A stretch of 64,000 nucleotides of DNA from Theodoxus fluviatilis (GCA_034096865.1 JAWQFJ010001213.1:18736-82735); one strand, 5' to 3'. Positions 10,507 through 21,780 are shown, counted from the first letter of the stretch. The notes: generated by a model from the sequence alone, not told the origin. Translations and numbers: made by a program.

Positions 10507-11276
10507 GATGCCCTGCAGCTGACGGATGGAGCGCTGTACAGAAAGTGAATGGACGAGAAGGGAGAAACCTGCCGCCTTCTCCCTGTTCTGTCAAGAGCCA
10601 TGCAGGAGGAAGCGCTGAGGCAGCTACATGATGACCCACCTCGGAAGGCAGAAGATGTACCGACGTGTCTGTGAGCAGTACTTCTGGATCGGTGGGCACA
10701 AATCCGTTCACAACTTGTGTCGGCGCTGTGCCATCTGTACCTCACAGACAAGACCCCACAGTCGTCGTAGGTCCTAGCAAGACTGACAGTTCTGCAGTGG
10801 TTGCCAGGCCATTGGTGGATACCCCCCGTGAAGTGCCCCAGGGTGTGGAGCCGCTCCAGGGTATGCTGCAGGCAGTGCAAAAGTCCGTAAGGACACACCT
10901 GCAGTGGAGCGTGGACGGAATGAATACTGGTTATGACAGCAAGGCCTATCACCAGACCTCTCTTGATGGCACTGCACTGTGGTTCTCGAACCCATGGGCT
11001 GAGAAGGGATGCACCACCAAGCTGGCCAGGCCACACGCAGGACATTACATGGACCATGCCCGCCTCTGGAGGTACCAGGGAGACCTGGCGCCGGACTGGT
11101 GGCAGTCACCATGGCGCCACCCTGATCCAACCGACGACGACGAGCCCACAGAGAGAGACGCTGTATCAGGGCCTTCCTCGGAAGGCGAGAGCGAGGATGG
11201 AGCAACCCCTGAGGACATACAGACATACACGTGGCGAGGGCGGCGTGTGATGCGCCCATCTCACTTCCTGTGAGGA
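10507..11276 (+). pseudogene. Frameshifted, internally deleted integrase remnant
   Basis: Just after the gag-protease stop, shifting frames give the HHCC zinc-binding region of an integrase: a His near 10627 and a CX2C pair near 10722-10735. The DDE catalytic core is absent. The frame open at 10665-11273 rejoins at the integrase C-terminal part, including an RLWRY-like motif near 11065 and an acidic tail ending in RPSHFL. Two or more frameshifts and a core deletion make this a pseudogene. Confidence 0.7.
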
Positions 11277-11590
11277 GTACTGTACTTTTCAGTGACAGTA
11301 TGGACAGTGGACTTGCAGACATTGACCCCATAGACTGGGCGGAAGCTACTGCAAGGATGCTTACGCCCATGTGTCAGGTTTTTGCATCTATGCCACTCAT
11401 TCTGTAATTCATGGACTACCTGGACTGCGAATTGACTTTTCCCAGTATGTTGTTGTTGTTATTGATGTTAATGTTGTTGCTAGTTGTGAATTTTTTTAGG
11501 TGTTAGTTCATGACGATTTGTAAATTTGATTGTGGAGTTGTACATGTAGTGAGACTGACAAGGTTGGCTTGGTCTTTAGGGGAGGAGCTA
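11277..11590 (+). mobile_element. Gypsy 3' untranslated region with polypurine tract
   Basis: Non-coding leader to the 3' LTR. The purine-rich AGGGGAGGAG at about 11578-11587 lies directly before the LTR start, the expected position of the polypurine tract that primes plus-strand synthesis. Confidence 0.6.
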
Positions 11591-13557
11591 TGTTGTGAAG
11601 ATTCTTGATCATGCTCGAGTGTCGCGGCACGGTTAGTTTTGTATATCAGTGTTACGAAACGCATATTTCCCCTTTTTGATGTTGGTTGTTGTGTATTATG
11701 CAGTGGGTTGGGAAATGCCTGCCAAGCTGTTATGTAGGTTTGATATTTCTGACAAGCCAGTGCTAATAACGAGATTTGTGTGGTGTGTGGAGTTTCGGAA
11801 GGAAAAACGAATGGTGAACCTTGTTTTCCTTCTAATGGAGAAACGAACTTAGTGGAACGTTTGGGATGAGATTGAACTCATCTCGGTTCGCATTCAGCCA
11901 TTGACCAATCTGCAGTGGACTTTTTAGAGGACAGACTAATGAGACAGCTCGATTATTGATCAATGGAAAGGTGACTGGTTGTGTGAACAGTTGATTGGTC
12001 GTTTGGTGTGAGATCGTGACTCAAGACACCTTCCAACGATGTGATTGGTCGAGGACAGCAAGTAGACTTTTGCTGTTGTATAAAAACCCGTGTTATAGAA
12101 TTATACGGTGCCCCGTTCCAGAGTTTTCACAGGGACAGACGATATGATTACGGCGCCCTGTCTGAGAGTTCACGTGATGAATTAACTGTGAAAACCAATG
12201 AAGTTTCTTCCACTGGAAAACCATGCCCAGCACCCAGTCTATGCGTAGATAGGGTGCTGGATGGAGTTTTGTCCTCGCTCCCGCATTGAGAGAGACAACG
12301 CTTAAGGTATCTCAAGTTCTCTTCTCTGAAAAGTTCCCTTTTCCTTCGTGAACTGCGCCCCGTCCTCCCTGTATTGAGGAAATGACTTCAGAGATTCTCC
12401 GACGTACGCGAAGACGCCTGCGCGTAAGTTCCGGCTGTCTCCCTCGCCTTGTCGACTTAGCCGATATCACCTCGACCGCCCGCCTGCCAATCACGTCCAA
12501 TGAAGTGATGTCGTCTGCTTCATTTTCCTCCCACCCATCCACGTGTCATCGCCTGAGCCTCTACACCTCCTCGAGCTCAAGTTCAAGTCAAGACATCAGT
12601 CTCCTCTACGAGAAACAAGAATAAAATCTGCCTCCCATCTCGTCAAGGCATACCGCCCTTTCGTCGTGTATTGTGAAGTGAATTCATGAGCAGATACCCA
12701 TCGCCCCATTCCCCTCCCCCTCCAGTGTTGTGATTCATTCACGTGCTAGCGTGAGCGCGCTCGCTACTGATTGGCTGAACACCACAAGTCTCAGATAAGT
12801 ACTGGTTTACTCTGGCTTGGCAGGCCACTTTCTTTTAAGTATTATTTATTTTGGGGAAAGGTTTATTTTAATTAGCAATGCGTTTCAGTACCTCCATGAC
12901 TTATTGAATATTGTATCGAAAATTTCACTCATGACCAATTTGTTTATCCATGATTAAAGATATTTTGAAGTTTGATTTCGGTATCCAATCCCTCATTTGT
13001 GGATGTACGTCATCGTTGTCTGAATGAGGACTGGAAGGTGGCAAGTAGATAATATAAGTTACCCTAGACAATTAACGAACCAAAGAAAAGATTAATCATC
13101 TTATTACTACTTGTAACAATCAGTCAGGTCATTGCCCTGACCCACAACCGAGCTAGGCTAAATTTGTCTTGTTGTGTCAGGTGACGTCAGTCGATTTCCA
13201 GCTCAAACTTTTAGAGATTGTGCCGCTTCATTCACAAAAGATCTGGAATCCAGGGTTAGGTATATGAGGAGCGACAAAGCGAGAGAGAGACAGACACGAC
13301 TGACACGAGTCAGACACGAGCAGCAGATACGACAGAGTTAAGGTGAGAGCTTAACTTTGTAAAGGAGCGAGTCCTCTGTGACACTGTGCGCAGAGTGAAG
13401 CTGCTACGAGTAAGACGATTACGATATGCTGATTTTCACCACTGTGTAGCGATCAGTGCGTGAATAAAGTTTATCAAAAACGACCACCAGCGTTTGTCAC
13501 TTTGATTTCCCAGTGCAAGCTAGGAGAACCCCCGTACAACGAGAGTAGAGTGCAACA
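11591..13557 (+). mobile_element. 3' LTR of the gypsy element, split by a nested solo LTR
   Basis: The LTR runs TGTTGTGAAG...AGTGCAACA. Its first 59 bp (11591-11649) and remaining 434 bp (13124-13557) are separated by the 11650-13118 insertion plus a duplicated ATCAG. Without the insertion it is about 493 bp. A polyadenylation signal AATAAA lies at 13463-13468, and a weak TATA-like tatatgag near 13261. The inner part carries short GA and CAGACAC runs, the seeds that are expanded in the related LTR at 43 kb. Confidence 0.8.
11650..13118 (+). mobile_element. Nested solo LTR, 1,469 bp, with 5-bp TSD
   Basis: The insert starts TGTTACGAAACGC and ends CTTGTAACA, giving TG...CA termini with a 6-bp inverted repeat (TGTTAC/GTAACA). 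It is flanked by ATCAG at 11645-11649 and 13119-13123, an exact 5-bp target-site duplication. Inside are a TATA box (TATAAAAA, 12079-12086) and a polyadenylation signal (AATAAA, 12620-12625), giving a plausible U3-R-U5 layout. There is no second LTR or internal region, so it is a solo LTR left by LTR-LTR recombination. Its length and TGTTACG start could fit BEL/Pao or gypsy; the family is not resolved. Orientation follows TATA and AATAAA. Confidence 0.85.
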
Positions 13558-14700
13558 TCCGCATTCAGCATAATGTAACGTGTAAGATTATGACAAGAAA
13601 ATTGCATTCAAGCACAAAACAAAGTTTTATGACAACTAAATTCACCAATTATATAAATAACTGACCATTTTTACACCTACAGCTCAAACCTTACAAAGCA
13701 AAGAAAACATACTGCGGGGAGTGTCCCGGTCACGCATCAAAACTCAGTGCACGAGTGATCGTTTCGCTTTTCTCTTATTTGTTTATCTGCTCCGACATGG
13801 TAAGCTGGCTGTGCCAAGAAACCAACATCTAAAATAATTAGAGTTAGTTGATACATTTTTCTTTCCGGTAGGTATTGTTTACGGAAACCTCTGGAAATCT
13901 GCGGAAACCTATGAAAACCTGTAGAAAGCTATGAAAACCTGCGAAAAGCTACGAAAACCTGTGGAAACTAACAAAACCTAAATACAGAAACCTACGAATT
14001 CTCATTTCTGGTTAACAGTTATGAGTATGTATTTTGATTGAACTTTTAAATGCTGATTTTTTTAGCTGTAGTTTGCTTTTAACTCATCGTCTGTCGATTG
14101 TGGCATAGGGCGCGACAAACACATGTCTTGTTGCATCTTCGATGGACAAAGGGTTAATGTTACACTGACCAAGCAGTTGTCAATGAGTGGATGTCACAAT
14201 GACAACCGCTCATTAATTCTTTGGTCGTGGCTAAATATTGTGATTATTCTCCGGAATCGTAAGTTTTTCATGCATTTTCAAACATATAATAAAAATACAA
14301 AGGCATAAGATAACAAGACAAATTCTATCTCAAATAAAAGCTCTTTATTTACTCTTTACCTCCAAAGAATGATCTAAGTGATTAAAAGTGCTAATTATGA
14401 ATTACACACCATAGAATTGAGTGTGTACATGCGCAAAAAGGAAAAAGTAGGGGAAAAAAGTTCACTAGCTGTTATGGGAAGCATACAAGCACTCAGAAAA
14501 TGAAAAACTTTTAAATTTCAATATCCAAGTAATGCAAATAGTTATAAACATTTAGTATAGACAAGTACAAGCAGATGGAAGCTTGCAATCAACCAAATCA
14601 TGAAAAACTTACAATTCAGGAGAACAATCACAATATTTTGCCACGACGCCTTTGAACCATTGTGACCCGTTTGTTGTTTTGAAGATTCAGTGTTTTCCTG
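13558..14700. other. Non-coding region with a short GAAAACCT array and inverted transposon-like fragments
   Basis: At 13879-13995 about ten degenerate copies of a 12-14-bp unit (GGAAACCTATGAAAACC) form a small array. Around 14230-14275 and 14596-14650 about 45 bp are repeated in inverted orientation (AAATATTGTGATT...GTAAGTTTTTCATG). Both arms, read outward, can encode VVAKYCDYSPE-like peptides, so they may be fragments of one old coding repeat. No intact gene. Confidence 0.4.
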
Positions 14701-14734
14701 CTGACAGACACAGCAAAACATTTGTTCCTTCTAT

Positions 14735-14971
14735 TCAATGATCATTGACTTTGATTTCACGATCGCTATCATCACTTTCATCATACTCTTCTTCTGATAG
14801 ACAATGTATAAGAGCATCTTCCTCATCAGAGCCGTCAGAAATCGCAAGTTCCAACGTCTCCGTTTGTCGCTCTTTCACCATTTTGTCAACACGTACACCA
14901 TACCCACAAAAGTCACAATTTCTTATCATTTGTCTAAAAGATCGACTAAAGGGAACTAAATCTGCTTGCAC
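14735..14971 (-). CDS. Possible acidic open reading frame, unknown
   Basis: A 78-codon minus-strand frame. It contains a basic/aromatic N-terminus, a CDFCGYGV motif (one CX2C pair), a Lys-rich segment and a strongly acidic tail with LSEEEYDESDDSD. The composition is protein-like and not simple-repeat-like. It may be a fragment of a transposase N-terminus or an exon of a host gene. No family is recognised and no splice context was confirmed. Confidence 0.25.
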   Translation of the reverse strand: MQADLVPFSRSFRQMIRNCDFCGYGVRVDKMVKERQTETLELAISDGSDEEDALIHCLSEEEYDESDDSDREIKVNDH

Positions 14972-15309
14972 ATTCCTTCAGTTACATAGGCAAACAAGAT
15001 TTATCTCCCTTAGACCAGTAGAACCAGAGCGAGAAATTTGCAACTGCATCGCAAACAATCTCGCGATATGACTCAGGCGGGAGGATGCCTATAGCGATAT
15101 TTTTCCCGATACGACTCCAGTGAGTTAACGTCATTGTACACAAGGTTATTACGGTTCTGAGTTGACGAGATCAGATTGAATGCCTCTTATGTTCACACAA
15201 TTTTGTTTGGAAACCAAAGTTGAGACTGAGAGGGAGGTTTTGTAAGCCGGCCATGGATGAGAAGAGGAAGGTTGGTACTTATTTATAAGTCAGTAGAAAG
15301 TAACGACGA

Positions 15310-15343
15310 CAGCAATGATGACAATGATAATGACGATGATGAC

Positions 15344-15392
<49 letters not shown>

Positions 15393-15442
15393 GATGATGA
15401 TGATGATGATGATCTTGATGATCATGATGATGATGATGAATG
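15310..15442 (+). repeat. (GAT)n microsatellite
   Basis: Almost uninterrupted GATGAT/GACGAT units. Open frames give Met, Asp or Ser runs only. Confidence 0.95.
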
Positions 15443-15616
15443 CTTCGTACATTATTTTGATTTTGATAATGAAAATGTGTGTTGTTGTAAAACTGCCCTT
15501 TTCTTCGTGGTTAGGGTGATTTATTTAACAACAAAGACAATAATGATGTTGACTAAAGGTTAAAACTCATAATTGCATTATGCTTTCAGATTCAAAAACT
15601 GATACATACGGCCATC

Positions 15617-15708
15617 ATGCCAAAACAACGATGCGTGAATAATAGGGTGCAGTATCTATGTGGCGTTTGTTCACAAGAAACAGAAGATACAAGAAGTATT
15701 CGTTGCAA
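15617..15708 (+). CDS. Possible Cys-rich exon, unknown
   Basis: Open from an ATG at 15617, encoding MPKQRCVNNRVQYLCGVCSQ and then ETEDTRSIRCK before a donor-like gtacgc. The CX2C spacing followed by a later Cys recalls the first half of PHD-like zinc fingers. A matching second half (a CRHCCAND motif at about 15995-16030) exists downstream, after an acceptor-like ttttcag near 15913, but its frame is interrupted by stops. Either a decayed gene fragment or chance. Confidence 0.2.
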
Positions 15709-16088
15709 GGTACGCATTCTGCAGTGCATGGGTACATTTTTAGACTTTGACTGTAGCAGCATCATTCCCCAGCATCATTCCATGAATTTCCGTATGTAGT
15801 CACTGCTGTAACGAAAAGTGAATGTGACTATATACAGCAAGCGACGCGGTGAAAATTTTAATAAATATGCTATGAATAATTGACAAAATAGAACATTACT
15901 GTATTATTTTCAGGAGTGTATGACGTAGAACCATCGCCGTTGCGAGCAGATATCAGACGATACATGAGATCAATGGCAAGAAATACAAGGAGGATACATC
16001 TGTCGCCACTGTTGTGCAAATGACAGCGGCTGTTTTGATTATGATGTGGCATTGGCCAGACTTCAAAAGGCAAGTGATACTTACATTA

Positions 16089-16180
16089 CATGATGATGAT
16101 GATAATGACGATGATGATGATAATTGACGATGATGATGATTGTGATGATGATGATGATGATGATGATGGTGATGATGAAG

Positions 16181-16242
<62 letters not shown>

Positions 16243-16336
16243 AATGATGATGATGCCGCCGCTGCCGCCGCCACCGATGATGATGGCGATGATGATGACG
16301 ATGATGATGATGATGATGATGACGATGATGATGATG
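16089..16336 (+). repeat. (GAT)n array with GCC interruption
   Basis: About 245 bp of GATGAT with a short GCCGCCGCT island near 16255-16272. Long open frames encode only Asp, Met or Ser runs. Confidence 0.95.
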
Positions 16337-16339
16337 GAG

Positions 16340-18352
16340 ATTGTCGCATGATTGCGACAGGGTGTTTGATTGGGTGAGTTGAGAGCTAAAATTGTCGTCG
16401 CATGATTGCGACGGATATTTGATTAAGTGGGCTGAGTGCTAAATATAGTTTGGTTGCTGGGGACTTTTTGAGGGGATGGATCTCTTAGAAGAGGGGGGTG
16501 GGGCTCGTCTTCGTTGAAAAGGAGAGAGTCGATTGAGTGGTGGCACAAGGAAAGCGTGCATTACCCAGAGAGCCTTGTGAGACAGCGTCACGCCACTCTT
16601 TGCACCACTAGCTAGCGTGGGTTTGAGCTCATTCCTTTGTCACACTGAGGGGCGAACACACGTGGGGACGGAGAGCTCGTCGGGGCGCTGAGGGGGCAGC
16701 CATGAGGTCCGTAGCCTGTCGGGTTGGCCGCGAGGCCTAACCTCTGTAGGTTTCAGGGGTGAACCGTTGGACAGCCCAGGGGGGCTGGGGAAGGTCTTCA
16801 CAGCCTGAGATTTGAGGTAGGTGTTGTGTGTGAGCGGGCGAATTCGTGCGGGTGAGAAAGAGAGGGGTGCTCGCGCGTCTGTCTGCATCGTATTTAGACC
16901 TGATATGTGTAACCATGAAAAGGGTTGGTAAATTCCTTAATTGTAAACTCTTGTAAGGGGGGAAGTTAAGCTCTGGCGTCTCGGTGACGAAGCGAGAGGG
17001 ATTGTGACTTTTCCTGTATTTCATGGGTTCCTGTTTGGTCTATTAAATTTTAAAGTCTCATGTGAGAGACGGTTATCCTTCTCTGATGGTGCGTTCTGAG
17101 TTGTGAACGAGGGTGGGGTGAAGGGTGAAACTGTAAGCAAATTTGTCGGCGGAGAGACAGGTGGTGATTGGTTGTCTCTGTTTGCTTGCAGGCTTTCGTT
17201 TCCTTCGTTATTGAAACGCTATATCGCTGCTGCTATACCTTTTGACCTTCCGCTAGGGGAGTACCTACTCCTCTTTTGGTGCACGTTGTTTTCGTCTGTC
17301 TCCACGGAGGGATACTAGACTCCATCGGTGCCTAGGATCGGAGGACGGTGGAAGCAACGAGTGGACGCGGGGACGGGGAGACGAACCCGCTGGCTGCCTA
17401 CCACCTCTACTGGAGCGGCGTCGAGCAGCGCGGGCTGCGCAGCTATCACCGTGGGAGGGAGCGGCACGTGGACGCGGCTGTCCACGCAGTCTACGTCTGA
17501 GAGCGACGAGGATGGGGCGACGCTGTCGTCGGGGCGTACAGTGGTCAACGTGTGGACCCTACGCTGTTCTGTGCCTGCAGTGGATTCTGCAGTGCATTGG
17601 ATTACGTGCTTTTTAGGAGTACGGTCAGGAGACGGACTTCCTGTGGGTCGAGGCATGAGAGGACTGAGGTTTCATCGAGTTTGGGTAAGGTGAACGTTGT
17701 CTTTCTCGCCTGTCGGTCGGAATTCTGGTGGTCATTCGCTATAGTAATAGTTGCTGAGAGGATCTTAAAGAGACATTGTTGATCGTGGTTTATTCTCATG
17801 TCTCATGGCCTTTTCGAGACAGATGTCTGAGTTGTTTAATCCCTGCCGGGAGAGCTGTGTCATGACGATGGGTAGCGTCGTTGACGACGTGGGGCAGTGA
17901 GTCACTTTGGTATTCTCGTAGGAGAACGGACGTGGTCGAGATTTGTTTTCAACCGCTCTAGAGAAAGCCTGTCTTGTTGAAAGCAGTTGTCTTTTTCTCC
18001 CTTCTGGAGCTTTGGGTTCATTATTTGGATTGGTGGGCGTGAGGGTGTTGTTGTGTGTGTGTGTGGATTATTTTTTTCCTCACTCTTTCAGAGGAGTGGG
18101 GCGTTGATGGAGAGTTGACGTTTATTGTATTTTTTTTCTTGTTGAGGGGTTTTTGGCCATTTTCATTGAGGGTTGGGATTTTTGTTGTTGTTTAAATGCG
18201 ATTAAACTTGTTGTTGACCTTTTCTCTGCCCCAGTGTCCTTTATTAGATTGTTGTTTATTTATTTAATTATTTTTGGTGTTTCCAGCGAATGTGGTGATA
18301 GGGTTTTGTTTGAAAACCTAAAGTTAAACCTCAAGCAGTTTTAACAGCGACA
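16340..18352. mobile_element. Possible 2-kb element with inverted termini between GAT and ATC arrays
   Basis: The left end reads GATTGTCGC and the right end GCGACAATC, an exact inverted match. Outward of the left end is a (GAT)n array and outward of the right end an (ATC)n array, so the microsatellites are also inverted. Read as TGTCGC...GCGACA it would have LTR-like TG...CA ends. The first 110 bp hold a tandem duplication (about 54 bp, each with TCGCATGATTGCGA). The interior is G/T-rich with a GC-rich block at 17320-17700 whose open frames on both strands match nothing I know. Classification is uncertain. Confidence 0.4.
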
Positions 18353-18356
18353 ATCA

Positions 18357-18415
18357 TTGTCATCATCATCATCATCATTGTTATCATCATCATTGTCATT
18401 ATCATCATCATCAAT
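18357..18415 (+). repeat. (ATC)n microsatellite
   Basis: Imperfect CATCAT/TTATCATC run, the inverted counterpart of the GAT array at 16.1-16.3 kb. Confidence 0.85.
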
Positions 18416-19415
18416 ACCTCCAGCAACAATATTAGGAGGACAGTGACAGGTCCAAGCCATCACCAGAAGTTTTTATTTTTAAATAAATAATTACCATTAT
18501 AATTATAGACTATCATATGCATAACAGATGATATCATGTTCTGTTCATGTTTTCATTGCTGTGTGTCCTTCAGTTTGTTCAAGGCCAATGAACTATTCAC
18601 AACAGTGATTCATGGTCTTACATAAAAAGGGGAAACATTTTTTCATTCCAAACTCAGAATTTGTGATGTGTTTCCAGGCTCATCTAATAAATGTGCAACA
18701 CCCAATGTAACAACGAATGAGGAAAACAGTCAAGAAAATGTCATTAATTAAACATTGTGTTGTGAAGAGAACAAAAAGGTGTACTGTGTAACAAACAGGA
18801 GTGCATAATTCAAAGAAAAATTTATAACCATAAAAAACTTGCATAATCAAAGACTTTAACACAATTTCACACACTTTTCTTTGTGACTAACATTTGTACT
18901 GAAATGCAAAACATTTCACAGCATAAAGGAAGTTGTCACATACTGTTCTAGGTGACTAATAGACATACTGAATTGCAGAATGTTTCAACAAATAAAGAAA
19001 TAATTCACATAATTTTCTGTGTGACTAACACTGAGAGTGAACTGCAAAATATTTCAATGCATAAATTAAAATTTCATATAATTTTCTATGTAACTTATAG
19101 TCACGCTGAATTGTAAAATGTTTCTCTCCTTACCACAGACGTCGATCCTGTTGCCTGACCAAAGCAGGGCAGATACAAAGTTTGAGCAAGAAGTGACAAA
19201 CATCTCACCAATCCAGTGCAAATTGAAGACATTAACAACAAAGAAAGTGAGCTCCTAAGAGTTTACTTTTTGAAAAGCAAAAATCCAGAATGAGACACAG
19301 AGAGGGAGAGAGAGAAGGAGAGAGGAAAGCAGTTTGCTAATGAATGTAACACTGTGAAAATGTAAATGTTTTTGTGACAAAAATCTCAAGTCCTACTAAT
19401 AAAGCCAAAACTTAC
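18416..19415. other. HECTD2 intron 5 sequence, non-coding
   Basis: AT-rich. Three degenerate repeats of about 100 bp occur between 18870 and 19130, each with a phrase like ACAT..TTTTCTGTGTGACTAA followed by GAATTGCAAAATGTTTC. No further HECTD2 exon was recognised. Confidence 0.4.
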
Positions 19416-19477
19416 TTCTTGTCCTTGAGTAGACTGTTTATGATGGCCTTTAGAACGATCTTTTGGATGTCTTGTGG
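19416..19477 (-). CDS. HECTD2: HECTD2 exon 5
   Basis: Minus-strand exon with a strong acceptor (tgctttttcag) above 19477 and donor gtaagt below 19416. Its 62 nt encode PQDIQKIVLKAIINSLLKDK plus two bases of the next codon. In HECTD2 proteins this segment directly follows the VYDTL helix, so exon order matches the family. It belongs to the N-terminal helical region, far upstream of the catalytic HECT lobe. The next exons, starting with the conserved block after this helix, are not visible at lower coordinates, so the gene is incomplete here. Confidence 0.85.
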
Positions 19478-19744
19478 CTGAAAAAGCAACAAGATTTTGA
19501 AACTTAGTGTCCAGAATTTCAAAACAGACAACAGCAACAACAATAATGAAAAAGCAAATTAAGAAACAGCACAGGTCCATTCCATCACTTAAACTGGCAG
19601 TAAGCACCGAGGATCACAAAGGAACCACATAAACATCGTTTAACTTCTTCTTTTCTCTATCAAAGACATAAGTAATTTTCCCCCATGCCTCTACTATACT
19701 TGTCCTCAAATACAGATTAGTGCTCATAAACTTTTTTTACAAAC

Positions 19745-20592
19745 AAGAAAGGAAACAAGAAGGGCAAAGCCCATACGACTCACATGCTTGACCTTGACCT
19801 TTACATGACCGTGACCTTCAGGTGACTCTCAAGGTCAAGGTCAAACAACAACACCTAGCAATGACATCATACACTAAGAACTGCTTTACACATTTTCCCT
19901 ACCAAAATACATGTGACCTTGACCCAAGGTCAAGATCATCCAAGGTCATGCAACACAAAGCTCTTAATTCAAGACATAGGAAGCACAATGGTGATTATTG
20001 GCACTTTCTACCATGAGATATGGTCACTTTTAGTGGTTCACTTCCTCATTTTGGTCACATTTCATAAGGGTCAAAGTGACCTTGACCTTGATGATATGTG
20101 ACCAAACGGGTCTCATGATGAAAGAATAACATGTTCCCCACATAATTATTAAGTTTGAAACAGTTATCTTCCATAGTTCAGGGTCAAGGTCACTTCAAAA
20201 TATGTATACAATCCAACTTTGAAGAGCTCCCGTGACCTTGACCTTGAAGCAAGGTCAACAAAACTGGTATCATAAGATAGGGCTTACTTTTCCCTATATA
20301 CAGATATAGGTGAGATATCCAATCTCAAAAACTTCAGAGAAAATTGATAAAATGTGAAAAATGGCTGTTTTTTAGACATCATTTATGGCCCCTGTGACCT
20401 TGACCTTGAAGCAAGATCAAGTCACTCTGTATGTTTTTGTACGCCTTGTCATCATACACCATCATGCCAAATTGGGTGTTGATAGACTTAATTGTCTCCG
20501 AGAAAAATCCAACGTTAAAGTTTTAAACGGACGCCCGGACGGACGAAACGGTTGAGTACATAGACTCACTTTTGCTTCGCATGTGAGTCAAA
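19745..20592 (+). mobile_element. Interspersed element rich in TCAAGGTCA sites, copy 1
   Basis: Starts ACAAGAAGGGCAAAGCCCAT followed by ACGACTCACATGC and ends GCATGTGAGTCA, so GACTCACATGC/GCATGTGAGTC form exact 11-bp inverted termini. Eleven exact TCAAGGTCA (or TGACCTTGA) 9-mers occur inside, several as overlapping pairs. A GGACGCCCGGACGGACG run lies near the right end. Copies recur at 59927-60770 and, as a 3' fragment, at 63574-63803. There is no coding capacity, so it is non-autonomous. It sits in HECTD2 intron 4. Confidence 0.75.
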
Positions 20593-20629
20593 AAGGGAGG
20601 AAGAAAAAGATTCACTGCTCTCTACTCAC

Positions 20630-20719
20630 AAGCTTGATGAGGGTGTCATACACCATGTTGACAAATTCCAGCTTGATGCCTGAATCCTCTGTGGTTTTGT
20701 AGTCCTTGGCTGGATCCCG
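20630..20719 (-). CDS. HECTD2: HECTD2 exon 4
   Basis: Bounded by acceptor cccctgcag and donor gtgagt. Its 90 nt encode exactly 30 codons in phase 0: RDPAKDYKTTEDSGIKLEFV then NMVYDTLIKL. The TTEDSGI...FVN.VYDTL pattern is characteristic of the HECTD2 N-terminal region. It joins exon 3 (ending in phase 0) and exon 5 (starting in phase 0) without a frame change. Flanking introns hold a TCAAGGTCA-rich element on one side and microsatellites on the other, but the exon itself is clean. Confidence 0.88.
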
Positions 20720-20977
20720 CTGCAGGGGAGAACAAGACTGTCTCAACAAGTTGCCATCACTGGTAGTCAGTCTTTGATAGCAGTGCTTTCATGTGCCCAT
20801 TTGTTCTGGAGACAAGCCTGCATTGTTCATGTTGCTCATTTCTGGATCTAGATGCTCAAATGGATTATTACCACTGGACGTAAAGAGAATGATCCTTGAA
20901 GAGTGAATGCCATGTGGATATTATATCTTTTATTTTCTTAATATTAACAAACTTTTTATTTCAAAAAGAAAGAGGGA

Positions 20978-21037
<60 letters not shown>

Positions 21038-21780
21038 AAAGACAAAAGAAAGGAAAAAAAGAAAAAGAAGAAAATTAGGAAAAAGAAACAAAAAAAGGAA
21101 GATATAGAAAGAAAAAGACAGAAAAATAAAGAAAATGGAAATAGGATAGAAGAAACAGATAAAAAGAAAGAGAGAATGACAAAAAGGAAAATGTCTGGGC
21201 AGTAGGCAGACTTAAGACATCGTTAGTGTAGCCTAACAGTGTTTACATCCTGTGGAAGTGTTGACAATAAGAGAAATAAAAACAAAAAACGTGTGCATTA
21301 TGTTGAATAAGTTGTTTTTTGGGTCAACTGTAGGGTTTTAGTGAACAGTTTTGCAAAGGGCAAAAATTCCAACAGCTGCTAATGAACCTGACCATCTCTA
21401 TTTGAAATGCACTGCATGGTTGTACACATGTATATTGCACCATGTGTGTTTGTGAGTTTTCACAGTAATACTCAGACTTTAAGACATTCAGTGCAGCACC
21501 AAATTTGGCAAACTTGAAAAATGACAGCATAAGTTTCAGTCTATCACTGATTTCAAGAGGAATCACAAGGTGATGAGAAAAATGCAAAAGTCACAGAATC
21601 ATTTCCCAAAACCGTTAAACAGTCATGTAAGAGAGAGAGATATATATATCTCGGATTTAATGCAGCACTACATCAACAACACAGCTGTAGGGATAGGTTA
21701 GTCCATGTCATAGTTGTCACTTAACCCAGGGTCTGACAATGCAACTGTAGCTGCAGAACTGTAGTTCTAGACAGGATCAA
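20720..21780. other. HECTD2 intron 3, first part
   Basis: Contains a (GAAA)n microsatellite at 20967-21038 followed by about 130 bp of A/G-rich degenerate sequence. Otherwise non-coding. Confidence 0.6.

Noticed and set aside
10774..11370. Long minus-strand frame opposite the integrase remnant
   Set aside because: Shadow of the plus-strand retrotransposon coding sequence.
17315..17693. Open frames on both strands in the GC-rich block
   Set aside because: GC-rich DNA has few stops; neither strand gives a recognisable domain or splice-consistent structure.
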